Notes under the pieces: model-generated | Told to the model about the DNA's origin: nothing | Databases searched by the model: none | The model's input: the letters and a program-made list of their open reading frames with translations, nothing else | Assembly (NCBI GenBank): GCA_900315565.1 | Contig: OMZS01000018.1 | Span: forward strand, 1-64,000 | Reading direction: 5' to 3' | Source: an uncultured Prevotellaceae bacterium | Lineage (GTDB): Bacteria > Bacteroidota > Bacteroidia > Bacteroidales > Bacteroidaceae | Length of the DNA: 64,000 nt | Position numbers and translations under genes: made by a program | Shown: piece by piece, positions 24,903-34,447 of the stretch | Position numbering within the stretch: position 1 is the first letter of the stretch | Layout of the letters: the number at the start of each line of letters is the position of its first letter

Positions 24903-26537
24903 TCAATTTTTATAAATAATTTCTTTTGCCATTTGACGAGTCTTTTTGTATTTTGACTTCAGCAACTGTTTGACAAGTTCTATTTCTTTGGGAGACAATT
25001 TTATATCTTTTACTATGGAATATGCCCAGCATCTGGCGTCTTCCCGTCTGCTCCCGAGTGACCGGATAAGGAAACGGAGTTGTTTCTTTCCATGAGGCTT
25101 ACTTAGAGCGAGTTTTATAAAAACTCCCACACATTCACTTTGGTCTAAATAATCAATAACGTCATCTTTGAGTTTCTCGTCTTCAAGAAACCATGCAATA
25201 CCAGCCATCTTTGCTATAACCGCTGAACGTGTCAGTTTTTTGTATTCCCAATAAGCTGTCGTTTCTTGGAAGGTTAATCTTTTGGGAAGATTAGAAAGAA
25301 GGTCTTTGAAGATATAATAATGCTTTTTTAAATCATCTTCTGTACATAAGAACTCAGACATATCATACGTCTGTATTTCTTTCCATCGCTGAGTCATATC
25401 AATTTGATTCATAAATCCTGGCAAAGCATAAGCCATTACTGACAGATGATGGCCCCATTTCTCTATGACTCTAGTAGCCAAGAGGTGGAATGCTTGCTTC
25501 GTCCACGTATGACTAAAATACAGCAGGGCAGCTTTGACTTGCGTTTCAGTCCCTTCGTTGTTGAACTGGTTAGCCTTATCCCACAACACTTCGCCATCGT
25601 AAAAAGCCGTAGTTGCCAGACCTATGTATGTATTGAGGAAAGAGTCTGAGGAGAGTGCCTCATTTCTATGTTCCTCGCTTTCCAAGCAGTCAATGAGTAA
25701 GGTTAAGGCATTATATTCCTCCTCAATTGGTAAATAGTCTAAGCCGAACTTATGCAGAATCTCGTCTATGACGAAGTCATCATAAATACCATTCAACATC
25801 CAATCGCCATTTCGCAGATAGGAATCGAGCGCAAAATGCAAAAGTGTTAGCATGCCGTTAGGTTGGCCATCGCATAAGGCCCAGACTATATCATAGCAAT
25901 TCCCCTGATATGCTTCTTGCTCCAATGTCTTGCACAGCCGATCTATGAGCAATTGATTTCCGCTCAGGGAAATTGCCCATAAAAAAGAGACGCGCCACCG
26001 GTCAGGCCAACTTCCATCTTCCAAAGTCAAAAGAAGACTATCTACTATTTGCTGGTTGTTTTGGCTGATTTGCCCTGCAAGCCATTCTGTAATATCCAGT
26101 TCTGTTGAAACGCAGTCCTCTTCTGATGGTTCATCAACAAAGAGTTGGCGCTCATTCCATCCATAAGCATTGAGATAGAAAAAATGGGTAATAGCAATAG
26201 ATATATTGACATGAACGACAGGACGGAGGCTTCGTAAAGGCTTGATAAGAGGGAAGCGAGCACATGAACTATTTTCTTCCAAACGAAGATAACTGAAAAA
26301 AACAGAGGTGTACGCTTCGTCTAATATGAAATGTATGAATGAGCTAAACACTCCATCATAGAGTTTTTCAAAGCCTGTTGTCGTTGGGTCGAGAACACGA
26401 AATAACACTTCCATGAAATTGTCATCTCTCCCTAAAACAGTATCACAAAAAGCATTGAATAACTCCTGCGCCTCGTTATCCAATTCCATAATACGACTTC
26501 TGAGCAAATCGATGCGTTCGTTTACCTTATCCTCCAT
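24903..26537 (-). CDS. Large protein of unknown function, low GC
   Basis: About 544 residues, mostly helical, not recognised. Pairs of amphipathic helices recur through it (for example VKAALLYFSHTWTKQAFHLL, KLKDDVIDYLDQSECVGVF and the end KSKYKKTRQMAKEIIYKN), so an alpha-solenoid (HEAT/ARM-like) is a reasonable guess. No signal peptide. ATG 26537 (MEDKVNERIDLLRS) is favoured because the upstream ATG at 26606 would add residues NSLNSLNY coded by a 9-bp tandem repeat. Base composition is clearly lower in GC than the neighbours and the gene sits beside a repeat cluster, which suggests acquisition from elsewhere. Confidence 0.7.
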   Translation of the reverse strand: MEDKVNERIDLLRSRIMELDNEAQELFNAFCDTVLGRDDNFMEVLFRVLDPTTTGFEKLYDGVFSSFIHFILDEAYTSVFFSYLRLEENSSCARFPLIKPLRSLRPVVHVNISIAITHFFYLNAYGWNERQLFVDEPSEEDCVSTELDITEWLAGQISQNNQQIVDSLLLTLEDGSWPDRWRVSFLWAISLSGNQLLIDRLCKTLEQEAYQGNCYDIVWALCDGQPNGMLTLLHFALDSYLRNGDWMLNGIYDDFVIDEILHKFGLDYLPIEEEYNALTLLIDCLESEEHRNEALSSDSFLNTYIGLATTAFYDGEVLWDKANQFNNEGTETQVKAALLYFSHTWTKQAFHLLATRVIEKWGHHLSVMAYALPGFMNQIDMTQRWKEIQTYDMSEFLCTEDDLKKHYYIFKDLLSNLPKRLTFQETTAYWEYKKLTRSAVIAKMAGIAWFLEDEKLKDDVIDYLDQSECVGVFIKLALSKPHGKKQLRFLIRSLGSRREDARCWAYSIVKDIKLSPKEIELVKQLLKSKYKKTRQMAKEIIYKN

Positions 26538-26708
26538 TATTATTAGACGATTAAAGTTTCGCTGGGCTCTCAACTTTTTGTAGTTCAAGGAGTTCAAGGA
26601 GTTCAAGTAGTTGCAACTCCTTGTTTACTTTACCTGCGAAAGTAAAGTCTCACTAATTCTCCGAGCCTCTGCGTGAAAAGAAATAATCTGTGTGAGCACG
26701 AAGGACAG

Positions 26709-27644
26709 CTAAGCGGGAATAAGGAAATTGATGACCTCCTGCTCCACTTCGACACGGAACTCACCTACGGGGGTGTTCATCAGGCGGCCGTCGATGCTGA
26801 CCATGGCGCGCTGGGCCTCGATGACCTCCACCTCCTGTGTGCGATAAGGATGAACGCTCTTGTGGTTAAGGAATTTGCCGGTGAACAGCAGGTAGAAGCC
26901 CTCGATGAGCTGCGTCACCTCGGGATGATAGACCACCGACACGTCGAGCATGCCGTTGTAGGGAACGGCGTTAGGTGTCTGGCCGTAGCCGGGGCCGCTG
27001 CCGATGCAGACGGTCATCACCTTGCGCTTCACCTCGTCGGTGTTGATGCGCAGGTGCATCTTATATTCCAGTCGCTGAAACACCAGCAGCAACGAAGAGA
27101 GCACAAACGACAACGTGCGTGAGCCGAACAGACGGCGCGTCTGTCGGCGCAGGTTCATGATGGCAGCGGTGAGGCCGATGTTCACACAGTTGAGGAAATA
27201 GCGGTGGCAATGCTCACCCTCCTTGTTGGTGTAGCGTATGTGGCCCAAGTCGATTTTACGCACACGATGCTCGCTGAGCCACTCCACCGTCTGCTCCACC
27301 TCGCTCTCGCGCAGGCCCCAGTAGCGGGCAAAGTCGTTCACCAGTCCGTTGGGAATCACGCCGAGGGCAATGCTCTCGCGCACCTCGCGGTCGGCCTGCA
27401 TCAGGCAGTTCACAGCATCGTTCAATGCCGAGTCGCCGCCCACGATGACGATAGTCTTATAGCCGTTGCCAATCATCATTTTCACCAGCCGCTCAACGCT
27501 GTTCTGATTTTCGCTCTGCACAAAGTCGAAGTCAACGCCCCGGTCCTGAAGGCATTTCTCAATTTTCTTCCATCGTTTCTGCGGGCTTGTCAGTCCGTGC
27601 TTGGGACAGTAGAGAATGCCCCATTTTGATTTGTCTGCTGCCAT
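26709..27644 (-). CDS. Diacylglycerol/lipid kinase family protein
   Basis: About 311 residues. It begins ADKSKWGILYCPKHG and has TIVIVGGDSALNDAVNCLM, the GGD-T/S-x(n)-N nucleotide-binding signature of DAGK catalytic domains, then GVIPNGLVNDFARYWG, equivalent to the GT-x-N-D-F-A block of YegS/BmrU-type lipid kinases, here with N in place of the usual T-N. The C-terminal beta domain ends EVEQEVINFLIPA. It likely phosphorylates a lipid or lipid precursor at the inner membrane. ATG 27644 is chosen because a promoter lies at 27674-27705; the 42-residue upstream extension would start before it. Confidence 0.85.
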   Translation of the reverse strand: MAADKSKWGILYCPKHGLTSPQKRWKKIEKCLQDRGVDFDFVQSENQNSVERLVKMMIGNGYKTIVIVGGDSALNDAVNCLMQADREVRESIALGVIPNGLVNDFARYWGLRESEVEQTVEWLSEHRVRKIDLGHIRYTNKEGEHCHRYFLNCVNIGLTAAIMNLRRQTRRLFGSRTLSFVLSSLLLVFQRLEYKMHLRINTDEVKRKVMTVCIGSGPGYGQTPNAVPYNGMLDVSVVYHPEVTQLIEGFYLLFTGKFLNHKSVHPYRTQEVEVIEAQRAMVSIDGRLMNTPVGEFRVEVEQEVINFLIPA

Positions 27645-27673
27645 TGTGAGTTGCTTTTTTATTCTTTGTGTCG

Positions 27674-27705
27674 CAAAGATACGAATAAGCAAGCAAATAA
27701 CGAAA
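27674..27705 (-). promoter_or_regulatory. Promoter of the lipid kinase gene
   Basis: Minus strand: TTTC (27705-27702), 20 bases, TATCTTTG (27681-27674). The -7 box is a full match. RNA start near 27667, about 23 bases before the ATG. Confidence 0.6.
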
Positions 27706-27770
27706 AGAAAAAACAGAAAATTTCTGTACTTTCTGTCTTTTCTGAAGATTTCTGTAATTAATATATTCAA

Positions 27771-27805
27771 AAAGCGGGCGAACCGCCAAACGATTCGCCC
27801 GCTTT
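27771..27805 (-). terminator. Terminator of the BspA-like gene
   Basis: Perfect 12-base arms AAAGCGGGCGAA (27771-27782) and TTCGCCCGCTTT (27794-27805), followed on the minus strand by a T run. Confidence 0.9.
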
Positions 27806-27833
27806 CAATTTGCTCCTTTATTGCTCTACTACC

Positions 27834-28715
27834 CTACTCTTTCACCACTTTCTTGCCTTTATAGATATACACGCCCTTTTGCATAGGCACACCCTGTACC
27901 CTGCGCCCGTCGAGCGAGTACCATTTGTCGTTGTTCGTTTGTCCTTTATCATTCAGACGCTGAGCGCCGCCGATGCCCAAAGAGACGATGTCGGTTAAAT
28001 AACCCGGCTGTCCTTCCTTATCGACGCATGCATACTCATGGGCAACATGATTGTTGTCATACGTCGTTCCGTTGCCGCCGACAAGCGAGGTACAGTCACT
28101 AAACATACTACCACCAAACATTTGGCTTGTCAGAATCCAGTTGTTCCCGTCAACATAGATGGTCTCTAAATTGGCATCCGATTCGAACATATAATACATA
28201 GTTATCAGACTCGTAGTCTTGAAACTTTGAAGGTCAAGGCTCGTCAGCGACGAACAACTACAGAACATATTGTCCATTGAAACCACATTCTCCGTGTTGA
28301 AGGAGCTCAGGTCAAGGCTCGTCATATTATAACAATAGAAGAACATATAACTCATATCGGTCACATTCTCGGTATTGAAGTTGCTAATACCTGTTATTGT
28401 TTGCAAGTTGTTACAATCGTAGAACCAGCCAGCCGTGCTGGTAATGCTGGTGCAATCGGCAAAAGAATCATCAAAAACCACCTCCGTGATTATCCTGCTA
28501 TTAGAAAACCAACCGGAATTAATCCTAAAATTGGTAATTGTAAACGGTCCCACATCCATGCCCCCGTTGCTTTCCTTGTTCTCGTCGAAATAGAACGTCA
28601 GCACTGTTTTGTCTTCGCTCAATACGGCATAGGGTTCCTGGGCACTTGCGGTCGCACTGCCGAAAACCATGCAGACGGCCGTCATCATCATTTTGAGTAA
28701 ATTTCTTTTTTTCAT
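27834..28715 (-). CDS. Secreted BspA-like repeat protein (DUF285)
   Basis: A 293-residue exported protein. After a signal peptide (1-25) it contains DUF285 repeats, the BspA-like type of about 25 residues: NFNTENVTDMSYMFFYC, SFNTENVVSMDNMFCSC and SFKTTSLITMYYMFES. These form a solenoid used in adhesion or host-protein binding in oral and gut Bacteroidales. The tail WYSLDGRRVQGVPMQKGVYI is a C-terminal module common on surface proteins of Prevotella and may be a sorting signal. A TATATTTG box lies on the minus strand at 28762-28755, and a strong terminator follows, so it is a single-gene unit. Confidence 0.85.
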   Translation of the reverse strand: MKKRNLLKMMMTAVCMVFGSATASAQEPYAVLSEDKTVLTFYFDENKESNGGMDVGPFTITNFRINSGWFSNSRIITEVVFDDSFADCTSITSTAGWFYDCNNLQTITGISNFNTENVTDMSYMFFYCYNMTSLDLSSFNTENVVSMDNMFCSCSSLTSLDLQSFKTTSLITMYYMFESDANLETIYVDGNNWILTSQMFGGSMFSDCTSLVGGNGTTYDNNHVAHEYACVDKEGQPGYLTDIVSLGIGGAQRLNDKGQTNNDKWYSLDGRRVQGVPMQKGVYIYKGKKVVKE

Positions 28716-29003
28716 AATCGTTTATTAATGATTTGTTAAGGTTTTTTATGGCTACAAATATAGCCCATAAGCCCCGATTAAGACTTTCAAATCACGGAAA
28801 ACGACTATCAAATCTCGGAAATGAAAGTCTTTTTTGCCGAGTGATGGCAAAAAGACCACAAAACGATTATGAATGAAGAAACGAATGAGAATAATGAGAA
28901 TAATTATCGTCACGAATGAGAATAAAATATTTATTCCTATTCGTTCTAATTATTCTAATTCGTTTCTATTATTCTAATTCGTTTCTAAAAAAATTATCAA
29001 TTG
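28716..29003. other. Intergenic, promoter side of the BspA-like gene
   Basis: It holds the -7 box at 28755-28762, then AT-rich repeats of the types gaatgagaataa (28885-28925) and ttctaattcg (28945-28990), and a heptamer run attatcaattgtc (28993-29022). No gene seen. Confidence 0.6.
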
Positions 29004-29250
29004 TCAATTATCAATTAACTGAGACTGTCCTATCCACTCACGTGGTGTCATGCCAGCAATGGCCTTGAAATTGCGGAAGAAGGAGGCCTCGGAACTAAAA
29101 CCAGAGGCCGCTGCGCGGCAGGGTGAGGTCGGGCATACGCTCTGGCACTATGCGAACCACAGGGCATGGATTCTTTTCCACACCGTCTGCTCTGCTTAGG
29201 AGCACAGCAGCAAACACCGAGAGCAAGAGAACAACTCTTTTCAACAACAT
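29004..29250 (-). pseudogene. Deletion remnant of a secreted sensor/AraC-type regulator
   Basis: From ATG 29250 one frame gives a signal peptide and mature start (LLKRVVLLLSVFAAVLL, then CPVVRIVPERMPDLTLPRSG) and stops at 29095. A second frame, overlapping it, reads ASGFSSEASFFRNFKAIAG and MTPREWI to a stop at 29004: this is the second helix-turn-helix of AraC-family regulators. The two pieces look like the first and last parts of one long gene, an exported N-terminal domain (the PDLTLPRSG start resembles kelch-type domains) with a C-terminal AraC domain, joined by an internal deletion that also shifts the frame. Confidence 0.65.
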
Positions 29251-29296
29251 TAGGCCTGAAGGATAAAAAGAAATACCTATAAAAAGAGTAGCGACA

Positions 29297-30235
29297 TCAT
29301 TTCAGCACGTCGTGAAGGATGCAGTTCAGCTTCTCTTCCATGGGCAGCGCACCGTCGATCCAGTGGATAGTGAACCCGCGGCGCTCCATGCCGCGGAACC
29401 ATGTCATCTGGCGCTTGGCAAACTGGTGGATGGCAATCTCTAACCGCTCAAACATTTCATCGTAGCTGATGCGCCCAATGATATATTCGGTGACGAACTT
29501 GTACTCCAGCCCGTAGTAAATCAGGTCGTCGGCAGGAATGCCGCTGTCGAGCAAGGCGCGCACCTCGTCAATCATGCATTCGTTGAGGCGGGCCTTGAGC
29601 CGGTTCGTGATACGCTCGCGTCGCAGTTCGCGGTCGATGGCTACACCTATTATTATATAAGGTATCTGCGGAAACTGCCTTTCGCTGGTGGGCGTATGCA
29701 GGTTGTACTCCTCAATCTCAATGGCACGGATGGCGCGCTGGGCCGTATCCACGTCGGTGCGGTTGTGCATTGTGGAGCCATTGCGGGCTTTCAAGTCGGC
29801 AAGCATCAGCGTCAGCTCGTCGAGCGACTTGCCTTCGAGCCTTGCACGAAGCTCGGCGTTCTGGGGCACAGGCGAAAGAGCGTAGCCCTTGAGCACCGAC
29901 TCGATGTAAAGTCCTGTGCCTCCACACAGAATAGGCTGCGCCCCACGTTGACAGATGTCCTCGTAGGCGCGGAGAAAGTCATGCTGATACTGAAACAGGT
30001 TGTACTTGGTGCCCGGCTCGCAGATATCAATCAGATGATAGGGAATATTTACTATTTCATCTATATTTTTTAATCTATAATCTGCCAAGTCCTTGCCCGT
30101 GCCAATATCCATACGCCGATACACCTGCCGCGAGTCGGCCGAGATAATCTCTCCGCCGACCCGTGCAGCCAGTGCAGCGGCCAGAGCTGTCTTTCCGCAG
30201 GCCGTAGGGCCCAGTATGGTAATGAGTTTTTTCAC
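29297..30235 (-). CDS. miaA: tRNA dimethylallyltransferase
   Basis: A 312-residue cytoplasmic enzyme that transfers a dimethylallyl group to N6 of adenosine 37 in tRNAs reading UNN codons. Walker A GPTACGKT is at residues 9-16, followed by ISADSRQVYRRMDIGTGKD, CGGTGLYIESVLKG and YGLEYKFVTEYI, all family blocks. Length is standard. Probably the last gene of a minus-strand operon; it starts 12 bases after the stop of the lipoprotein gene. Confidence 0.95.
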   Translation of the reverse strand: MKKLITILGPTACGKTALAAALAARVGGEIISADSRQVYRRMDIGTGKDLADYRLKNIDEIVNIPYHLIDICEPGTKYNLFQYQHDFLRAYEDICQRGAQPILCGGTGLYIESVLKGYALSPVPQNAELRARLEGKSLDELTLMLADLKARNGSTMHNRTDVDTAQRAIRAIEIEEYNLHTPTSERQFPQIPYIIIGVAIDRELRRERITNRLKARLNECMIDEVRALLDSGIPADDLIYYGLEYKFVTEYIIGRISYDEMFERLEIAIHQFAKRQMTWFRGMERRGFTIHWIDGALPMEEKLNCILHDVLK

Positions 30236-30247
30236 GTTTTAAGGCGG

Positions 30248-30865
30248 TTACTTCAAATAGTCTTTCATATCGGCTTTCCAACCGGTGTCGCCATGAGTTT
30301 GGTCGGTCAGTTCGTCAATCTTCCACTCGTTGTTTTCGAAGACAAGATCCACCTTTATCTTGGTGACACTGCCACAGTTGTGCCAGTCGAGCGTGACCGT
30401 GGCTTTTCCTTCCTCGGGTGAAATGCTTTCCACCTTGATGTTCTCGGCCTTCAAGTTCTGAAAGTCCTGCCCCATCACCCAATAGTCGGCCTCAAAAAAA
30501 CCGATTTCGCCCTCCAGATTCTTGTCTTTCTCGCCAACGGCCTTGAGGGCAGCCAGCCAGTCGTCGGAGCAGAACCGCTCGTCGAGACGGGCTTTGCTGA
30601 TAGTCTGGCCGGTAGCATCGGGCGTGTAGGTGGCGATGACGGCATCGTAGATTTCCCTGACGCGGGCCTCAACGTCTTTGGTCAGTTCTTCGCGGGTCTT
30701 GGCTGGTGCAGCCTGGTCGGCAGCCTTCACAGCCGTATCGGCAGCAACCACCTGGGTTTCACTACCATTAGCCGGCTGAGCTTCTGCGGTGCCGGAATTC
30801 TTTCCGTTGTTACAACCCATCAGCAAGGCTGCCAAGCCGATGAGCACAAAAAAATGTTTTTTCAT
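30248..30865 (-). CDS. Lipoprotein, DUF3828-like
   Basis: About 205 residues. Signal and lipobox ALLMGC put it in the membrane as a lipoprotein; a low-complexity alanine-rich linker (about 20-60) is followed by a helical/beta domain that ends VDLVFENNEWKIDELTDQTH, similar to DUF3828 and NTF2-like proteins of Bacteroidales. Role unknown. ATG 30865 is chosen because the next upstream in-frame ATGs would place the signal peptide internally and overlap the preceding gene. Confidence 0.75.
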   Translation of the reverse strand: MKKHFFVLIGLAALLMGCNNGKNSGTAEAQPANGSETQVVAADTAVKAADQAAPAKTREELTKDVEARVREIYDAVIATYTPDATGQTISKARLDERFCSDDWLAALKAVGEKDKNLEGEIGFFEADYWVMGQDFQNLKAENIKVESISPEEGKATVTLDWHNCGSVTKIKVDLVFENNEWKIDELTDQTHGDTGWKADMKDYLK

Positions 30866-30945
30866 TCTTTTTACGTTGAACATTTTTGAGTTATTATATC
30901 CGTGAATTTGCAGTCGTTGTTGGAAACGAGGGTGGAAAAGCTCAG

Positions 30946-32076
30946 TTAGTTTGATTCTTTTTCTTTCATGACAAGTTTGATCCACCGGGGATGAATGCTG
31001 ACAGGAGTGTCGAGCGAACGGATGAGCTGTTCGGCCTGCTCAACCGTCATGACGGGATTGCCTTTCCGCTCGTTCGCGTCATCGATGGTCACCTTGGGTT
31101 TCCCACCTGTGCCCAGTGTTGGATAGACAGTAATCATCTGCTCTACGGCGCCCTCGTTCATCACTGCATAACTGGTATAGTCGTTCGACTTGGCCTCGGT
31201 TTTCACTACTCCTTTGTAGAAAGTCACCTCGTGGTTGCTGACAGGGTCGTGAAGCCCGGCAATCTCCTGTTTGCCGGCCCACCACGACACCACCAAGAAG
31301 CCGGCATCGTCGTCAGTGCCGTCGGCGAGCAATATTTCGCTCTCACCGTCGCCATCAACATCGGTGATGGAGATATACTGCAAATCGCCCATATACTGCA
31401 TTTCCTTGGGACTGAACCACCGTTTGCCAATTTCCAGTTTGCCGATGGTGACGTGAGAAAAGTGGAAATTCATGCCGTCCCACTTGAAGACATGGTGAAA
31501 AAGGTCTTCGCAATCGCCCGTATATTCGGTAATTTCCATGTCGGTGCCTTTGCGGGGCAGCAAATAGCCGTGGTACTTTTCGTGGTCTTTAAGTGGCCGA
31601 AACTCGCTGAGCATGTCTTTCTCAGGGGTCATGACCTGCGTCTTCGGATCGTAGTCGTAGAAGCAAATGACCCCTATTTCAGGGTCAACGGGCTGACTCA
31701 TCTCCACGGCAAACAGGCGATGGCCGTTGGTGCGCCGCCAAACACAGGCCTGCATCGAGCCAGAGTCGGTGCCGCCGGCATCGTCGCACACATAGCCGTT
31801 CTTGCGGTCAACAATCATCTCGTTGTCGTATTCCTCGTCCTTCATATAAGTGAATTTGGGGTCTTTCGACAGATTGAGCACGCCCTGGTTTACATACACG
31901 GGCCACACTTTGTCGAAAGCACGGAGCAACTGGACAACATCGGGCTTCTCGCCGACACCAGCCACTTTGATGGTGCGCGTCTGCCATTTTGCAGCCACTT
32001 CTTCAATAGTAAACATTTCTTGCGCATGCAACGACAAGCAGGCAAGCACAAACAGTAGCAATACTTTAGGTCTCAT
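30946..32076 (-). CDS. Secreted protein of unknown function, paralogue of 23335-23952
   Basis: A 376-residue exported protein (signal peptide 1-18, LACLSLHAQ). Its middle (about 90-215) matches the smaller secreted protein at 23335-23952 motif by motif. After that comes a segment ITDVDGDGESEILLADGTDD, an FG-GAP/calcium-loop-like stretch with D-x-D-x-D-G spacing, suggesting a beta-propeller blade or calcium site. No known family is recognised. A TATATTTG box (32107-32100) overlaps the end of the gapA terminator, so the gene has its own promoter. It is the first gene of the cluster running to miaA. Confidence 0.75.
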   Translation of the reverse strand: MRPKVLLLFVLACLSLHAQEMFTIEEVAAKWQTRTIKVAGVGEKPDVVQLLRAFDKVWPVYVNQGVLNLSKDPKFTYMKDEEYDNEMIVDRKNGYVCDDAGGTDSGSMQACVWRRTNGHRLFAVEMSQPVDPEIGVICFYDYDPKTQVMTPEKDMLSEFRPLKDHEKYHGYLLPRKGTDMEITEYTGDCEDLFHHVFKWDGMNFHFSHVTIGKLEIGKRWFSPKEMQYMGDLQYISITDVDGDGESEILLADGTDDDAGFLVVSWWAGKQEIAGLHDPVSNHEVTFYKGVVKTEAKSNDYTSYAVMNEGAVEQMITVYPTLGTGGKPKVTIDDANERKGNPVMTVEQAEQLIRSLDTPVSIHPRWIKLVMKEKESN

Positions 32077-32110
32077 AGGCTGAAAGATTGATTAGGTTGC
32101 AAATATAATA

Positions 32111-32147
32111 AAAAAATGCCATCCAGCAACGCTGAACGGCATTTTTT
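32111..32147 (-). terminator. Terminator of gapA
   Basis: Outer arms AAAAAATGCC (32111-32120) and GGCATTTTTT (32138-32147) with an inner CAGC-AAC-GCTG hairpin and T runs on both strands. Confidence 0.85.
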
Positions 32148-32170
32148 TGTTCTTAATCCTGAGGGCTGTA

Positions 32171-33159
<989 letters not shown>

Positions 33160-33236
33160 TTTTACTTAAATATTTTAAAGGTTTATACCAAAAATTTTAC
33201 TTTTTTCGCCCTTTTCGTCAATTTTTTTAATTTTCG

Positions 33237-33272
33237 TGTGCAAAGTTACGAAAAAATATCTATATTTGCATG
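33237..33272. promoter_or_regulatory. Overlapping divergent promoters of mscL and gapA
   Basis: Plus strand: TGTG (33237-33240), 20 bases, TATATTTG (33261-33268), toward mscL. Minus strand: TAACTTTG -7 box (33248-33241), toward gapA, with a poor -33 box (CATG) at 33272-33269. The two promoters cover the same DNA, so only one polymerase could bind at a time. Confidence 0.6.
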
Positions 33273-33413
33273 ATGTTTCTATCTTAATAAATTTAAAGAA
33301 CAAAGAATAAATATTTAAATAAGATTTAATTCGGGGTTACGGGCCTAGGATTGCAAAATGCAGATAGCAATTTTCAAACATTTATAAGTTCAACTTAAAA
33401 AAACAGTAACATT

Positions 33414-33794
33414 ATGGGATTTATTAAAGAATTCAAAGAGTTTGCCATGAAAGGCAACGTAATGGACATGGCTGTCGGTGTAATCATCGGCGGTGCGTTT
33501 GGAAAAATCATCTCGTCGCTGGTTGACGACGTGCTCATGCCTATCATCGGTATGTGCACTGGCGGTGTTGATTTCACCGGACTGATTGCCAAGGTTGGCG
33601 ACGCAGAAGTGAAATACGGCGTGTTTATCCAGAATGTCATCGACTTCCTCATCGTGGCACTGTGTATCTTCTTGATGATCAAAGCTATGAACAAGCTCAA
33701 CAAGAAGAAGGAAGAAGAGCCCGCACCTGCTCCCGAGCCTCCCGCAGAAGAGAAGCTGCTCACCGAAATCCGTGACCTGCTGAAGAACAAATAA
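33414..33794 (+). CDS. mscL: Large-conductance mechanosensitive channel
   Basis: A 126-residue inner-membrane channel that opens under membrane tension to release solutes during osmotic downshock. It starts with the amphipathic helix [36 protein letters not shown], the S1/TM1 gate region (shown here by blocks [20 protein letters not shown]), has the loop [17 protein letters not shown] and TM2 [17 protein letters not shown], and ends with the [13 protein letters not shown] cytoplasmic helix. Length is normal. A proline-rich [12 protein letters not shown] linker precedes the last helix. Leader of about 140 bases. Confidence 0.96.
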   Translation: MGFIKEFKEFAMKGNVMDMAVGVIIGGAFGKIISSLVDDVLMPIIGMCTGGVDFTGLIAKVGDAEVKYGVFIQNVIDFLIVALCIFLMIKAMNKLNKKKEEEPAPAPEPPAEEKLLTEIRDLLKNK

Positions 33795-33827
33795 ATCTGA
33801 CTAACGGCAGAAAAATGCCTACATAAC

Positions 33828-33867
33828 AATGGCGGTGGAAGCAATCGTTTCCACCGCCATTATTTTG
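33828..33867 (+). terminator. Terminator after mscL
   Basis: Perfect 13-base arms AATGGCGGTGGAA (33828-33840) and TTCCACCGCCATT (33849-33861), then a T-rich tail. Confidence 0.88.
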
Positions 33868-33882
33868 CTACACCCTTTCCCT

Positions 33883-34257
33883 TCAATGGAGAAACGAACG
33901 GAGAATTCCTTCGAGAATGCCCACCAGCTCGTTTTTGAAACCTTTCAGCTTGTCAAAGAAGCCGTTTTTCACGCCTTTGGCCATATAGCCGGCACATTCG
34001 CCCTCCAGTTCGCCAATGCGCGCCTTCTCATCGGGCGTATAGTCCATCTCATGCTTGCTGATGTCCTTCCGAATGCGAATAAACTTGTCGGCAGCATCCT
34101 TCCACTCGTTCACGCTGTAGTACTTGCTCTTGTATTGCAGCTCGTAAGAGAAATCCTCCAGCTGTCTGATGGCATGCTGCTTGGTTGAGCACGACTCGAG
34201 CGACATGACGGCAACTGCCAGACACACGCTCAAAAGAATCATTTTTAGTCTTTCCAT
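33883..34257 (-). CDS. Small lipoprotein of unknown function
   Basis: About 124 residues: signal with lipobox MSLESC (cysteine about 23), then a helical domain rich in charged residues (QLEDFSYELQYKSKYYSVNE, WKDAADKFIRIRKDISKHE), ending GFFDKLKGFKNELVGILEGI. Not recognised as a named family. ATG 34257 is preferred because it places the hydrophobic signal at the N-terminus; the frame is open 19 codons further upstream. Faces mscL in a convergent arrangement. Confidence 0.65.
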   Translation of the reverse strand: MERLKMILLSVCLAVAVMSLESCSTKQHAIRQLEDFSYELQYKSKYYSVNEWKDAADKFIRIRKDISKHEMDYTPDEKARIGELEGECAGYMAKGVKNGFFDKLKGFKNELVGILEGILRSFLH

Positions 34258-34417
34258 GATTGTTGTTACCATTGATTGTTCTGTACCCGTTTTGCACCTA
34301 AGACACCGAAACACGCTCTTTTGTTACAAAAAAGCATTCAGCAAATTACTAATTCTTGGAGCAGCGAGAGCCATCGTGCTTGCACGTTTGGCCGAGTCGT
34401 GACAAGAATCAACGCAG

Positions 34418-34447
34418 TTAATTGTCAATTATCAATTGTCAATTATC
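34418..34447. repeat. Heptamer run (aattatc/aattgtc)
   Basis: Four heptamers of the same family as 13340-13402, ending at the stop codon of the flavodoxin-like gene. Confidence 0.75.

Noticed and set aside
26538-26606. N-terminal extension NSLNSLNY of the low-GC gene
   Set aside because: It is coded by a short tandem repeat; the ATG at 26537 gives a normal helical start.
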